Below the pieces are notes generated by a model. It saw nothing but the letters and a program-made list of their open reading frames with translations, was not told where the DNA came from and ran no database searches. The position numbers and the translations under genes were made by a program. From Candidatus Bathyarchaeota archaeon (GTDB lineage Archaea; Thermoproteota; Bathyarchaeia; Bathyarchaeales; Bathyarchaeaceae): a stretch of 5,832 bases of DNA. Shown piece after piece: positions 5,758 through 5,832 of this stretch; position 1 is the first letter of the stretch; each line of letters opens with the position of its first letter. The stretch is taken from the NCBI GenBank assembly GCA_020344715.1, contig CP070828.1, positions 579,589-585,420 of the forward strand, given 5' to 3'.

Positions 5758-5824
5758 TCGCGATGTCACAACACGCGCGCTCTTTGCAGAACTCGGGTAC
5801 TAGCCCACCAACAACAACAAATTA

Positions 5825-5830
5825 GAGGAG
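5825..5830 (+). promoter_or_regulatory. Shine-Dalgarno motif for a gene starting past the right edge
   Basis: GAGGAG is the strongest ribosome binding site in the window and lies three bases from the edge. A plus-strand start codon is expected within about ten bases after the end of the window. Confidence 0.5.
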
Positions 5831-5832
5831 AA

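Larger units (their letters stand above)
5592..5832. other. 241-base intergenic tail, no gene seen
   Basis: Downstream of the GNAT stop there are T-runs, two GTGTGTGTG tracts (5686-5694 and 5736-5744), the GGATAGAA-a-TTCTATCC dyad between them, a small dyad ACGAA-cac-TTCGT (5716-5728), a CGCGCGC tract (5774-5780) and a ribosome binding site at the edge. The 68-codon open frame across it reads through T-runs and GT tracts and is not credible as a gene. Confidence 0.65.

Noticed and set aside
5597..5803. 68-codon plus-strand open frame after the GNAT gene
   Set aside because: It runs through poly-T and GT repeats, has no ribosome binding site, and its protein shows no domain-like pattern.

Overview
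The window carries four protein-coding genes, and a fifth probably begins just past the right edge. Short TATA-like boxes 25-30 bases ahead of starts, very short leaders, Shine-Dalgarno motifs at only some genes, heavy AGA/AGG arginine codon use and poly-T instead of stem-loop termination all point to an archaeon. Moderate GC and roomy intergenic gaps full of simple-sequence DNA would fit a Nitrososphaeria (Thaumarchaeota) or other TACK lineage. That placement is inference and only moderately secure.

Layout. At the left edge, on the minus strand, is a class I SAM-dependent methyltransferase cut off just before its C-terminus. Its 5' end looks frameshifted. After a 136-base divergent promoter region comes, on the plus strand, a complete M3-family metallopeptidase (oligoendopeptidase F type). 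An 82-base gap separates it from a convergent minus-strand S41-family serine peptidase of the IRBP-like type with an extra C-terminal beta-rich domain. A 387-base divergent intergenic region follows. It holds an octamer tandem repeat, a polypyrimidine tract and four closely packed inverted repeats. Then comes a plus-strand protein with two GNAT acetyltransferase domains. The last 241 bases are non-coding, with a poly-T terminator, a perfect dyad also found upstream of the S41 gene, and a Shine-Dalgarno motif for the next gene.

The genes do not form an operon: each neighbouring pair is divergent or convergent except the GNAT gene and the unseen next gene. The two peptidases have no visible signal peptide and probably act on cytosolic peptides, so a loose theme of peptide turnover is possible, but nothing shows a shared system. 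No RNA gene, CRISPR array, transposase or obvious defence system was found. The most interesting material is in the intergenic DNA: a 14-base palindromic word used twice, a cluster of dyads, and alternating GC, GT and TC tracts in the gaps.
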